Shown in pieces: positions 4,532 through 5,033 of a DNA stretch of 5,033 nucleotides. The position numbers and the translations under genes are program-made. Source of the stretch: a bacterium. Its GTDB lineage: Bacteria; Patescibacteriota; Minisyncoccia; UBA6257; UBA9933. The notes beneath the pieces were generated by a model, which worked only from the letters and a program-made list of their open reading frames with translations, made no database searches and was not told where the DNA came from. The stretch lies in assembly GCA_021799155.1 (NCBI GenBank), contig JAJZBA010000044.1:1-5033 (forward strand), in the 5' to 3' direction. Each line of letters starts with the position of its first letter. The stretch's first letter is position 1.

Positions 4532-4828
4532 ATGGAAGGAAAAGATCAGCAATTTCTTGAATTTCTTATAAAATCCATCGTTGATCATCCGGAAGACGTT
4601 AAAGTTGACCGTAAGGTAGACGAAATGGGCGTTCTCTTGACTTTAAAAGTCAATCCTTTGGATATGGGACAAGTCGTCGGCAAGAGAGGTTCAACGGCCC
4701 AGGCTATCAGGTCGCTTTTAAGAATTGTCGGCATTAAAAATAATGCCAGAGTCAATCTTAAAATCGTTGAGCCGGAGGGTTCGACAAGAGGAACCGTTGA
4801 GAGAGCGGTCGAGGATTTAAAACTCTAA
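4532..4828 (+). CDS. khpA: KH-domain RNA-binding protein KhpA (YlqC family)
   Basis: KhpA is a small single-KH-domain protein that binds RNA in the cytoplasm. In Gram-positive bacteria it works with KhpB and affects cell division, envelope growth and small-RNA biology. The 98-residue product has an N-terminal helix (QQFLEFLIKSIVDHPEDVKV), a strand region VLLTLKVNPLDMGQVVG, the KH GxxG loop GKRG at 50-53 followed by STAQAIRSLLRIVG, and a final strand NARVNLKIVEP. It is somewhat longer than the usual 75-85 residues, through a short N-terminal stretch and a C-terminal tail (STRGTVERAVEDLKL). The start at 4532 has no clear Shine-Dalgarno. Its place between rpsP and trmD is the conserved one for this family, which supports the call. 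A strong terminator follows directly. Confidence 0.92.
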   Translation: MEGKDQQFLEFLIKSIVDHPEDVKVDRKVDEMGVLLTLKVNPLDMGQVVGKRGSTAQAIRSLLRIVGIKNNARVNLKIVEPEGSTRGTVERAVEDLKL

Positions 4829-4831
4829 AAA

Positions 4832-4860
4832 TTCAAATTTTACAAAAACCGCGCTATAAT
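4832..4860 (+). promoter_or_regulatory. Candidate sigma-70-type promoter for trmD
   Basis: A perfect -10 hexamer TATAAT lies at 4855-4860, within the terminator's stem-loop. Seventeen bases upstream is TTCAAA (4832-4837), which matches four of six positions of TTGACA. Transcription would start near 4867 and give a leader of only about 13 bases before the trmD ATG at 4880, with no Shine-Dalgarno. The hexamer is exact and the spacing ideal, but a TATAAT is not rare in AT-rich DNA. Confidence 0.5.
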
Positions 4861-4875
4861 AAAAGCGCGGTTTTT
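4844..4875 (+). terminator. Intrinsic (Rho-independent) terminator after khpA
   Basis: AAAAACCGCGCT (4844-4855) pairs exactly with AGCGCGGTTTTT (4864-4875) around an eight-base loop, ATAATAAA. The core is a seven-base stem, CCGCGCT/AGCGCGG, followed by TTTTT and preceded by AAAAA, so it could also work on the opposite strand. It lies 15 bases after the khpA stop and ends four bases before the trmD start codon, so it should separate khpA from trmD transcription. Confidence 0.88.
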
Positions 4876-4879
4876 AATT

Positions 4880-5033
4880 ATGCGTTTTGATATTATTACG
4901 ATTTTCCCCGACATTTTTGATTCTTATTTAAATGAGTCTATTCTTAAGCGCGCTCAAAAAAAAGGTTTAATAAAGATTAAAATTCATAATTTGCGAGATT
5001 TTAGCACGAATAAGCATAAAAGGGTTGACGACC
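4880..5033 (+). CDS. trmD: tRNA (guanine-N1)-methyltransferase, 5' part (cut by window end)
   Basis: TrmD uses S-adenosylmethionine to methylate G37 next to the anticodon of tRNAs reading CCN, CUN and CGG codons, which prevents +1 frameshifting. Only the first 51 codons are present. They read MRFDIITIFPDIFDSYLNES, then ILKRAQKKGLIKIKIHNLRDF, then STNKHKRVDD. This matches the family's N-terminus: FDI(L/I)T(L/I)FP, SILKRAQ.KGLI, HN.RDF and DKH.RVDD. The full protein is normally about 225-250 residues, and the SAM-binding trefoil knot would lie beyond the window. The ATG at 4880 is four bases after the terminator T-run and has no Shine-Dalgarno, so the gene may be translated from a very short leader. 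rimM, usually just upstream, is absent. Confidence 0.93.
   Translation, partial: MRFDIITIFPDIFDSYLNESILKRAQKKGLIKIKIHNLRDFSTNKHKRVDD

Overview
The window reads as a piece of a Candidate Phyla Radiation (Patescibacteria, most likely Parcubacteria-like) genome. This is inferred from moderately AT-rich coding sequence, AT-rich spacers filled with hairpin-forming repeats, a lysine/glutamate-rich protein style, an N-terminally extended S11, and a very short SMC protein of 749 residues. UGA is used as a stop (rpsP) and never occurs in frame inside a gene, which fits the standard bacterial code rather than the UGA=Gly code of Gracilibacteria. All genes are on the + strand.

Layout. Bases 1-9 match the end of an Illumina adapter, and bases 10-21 read Arg-Gln-Gly-stop, the usual end of ribosomal protein L36 (rpmJ), so the window probably begins at a contig edge. 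Next come rpsM (S13) and rpsK (S11), the start of the alpha operon. A 142-base repeat-filled spacer follows, then rnc (RNase III, GTG start) and smc 8 bases downstream. After another repeat spacer come rpsP (S16), khpA (KH-domain RNA-binding protein), a strong intrinsic terminator whose loop holds a perfect TATAAT, and the first 51 codons of trmD (tRNA m1G37 methyltransferase), cut by the window end.

The order rnc-smc-rpsP-khpA-trmD is a compressed form of the Firmicutes-style rnc-smc-ftsY-ffh-rpsP-khpA-rimM-trmD cluster: ftsY, ffh and rimM are missing here. The alpha-operon genes usually found after rpsK (rpsD, rpoA, rplQ) are also not there. The theme is translation (S13, S11, S16, tRNA methylation), RNA processing and binding (RNase III, KhpA) and chromosome organisation (SMC).

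The unusual content is mostly repeats. One hairpin-forming repeat family fills three stop-to-start spacers (before rpsM, rpsK and rpsP) and leads directly into the Shine-Dalgarno at two of them. A second, unrelated repeat fills the rpsK-rnc gap. Inside smc there is a perfect 38-base palindrome in frame and a repeat-built, charged insertion in the C-terminal ATPase head. The SMC also appears to lack a normal hinge domain. RNase III has Asn where the usual catalytic Asp stands. I did not see a wholly new multi-gene system. The strongest leads are the mini-SMC and the repeats that have entered coding sequence.
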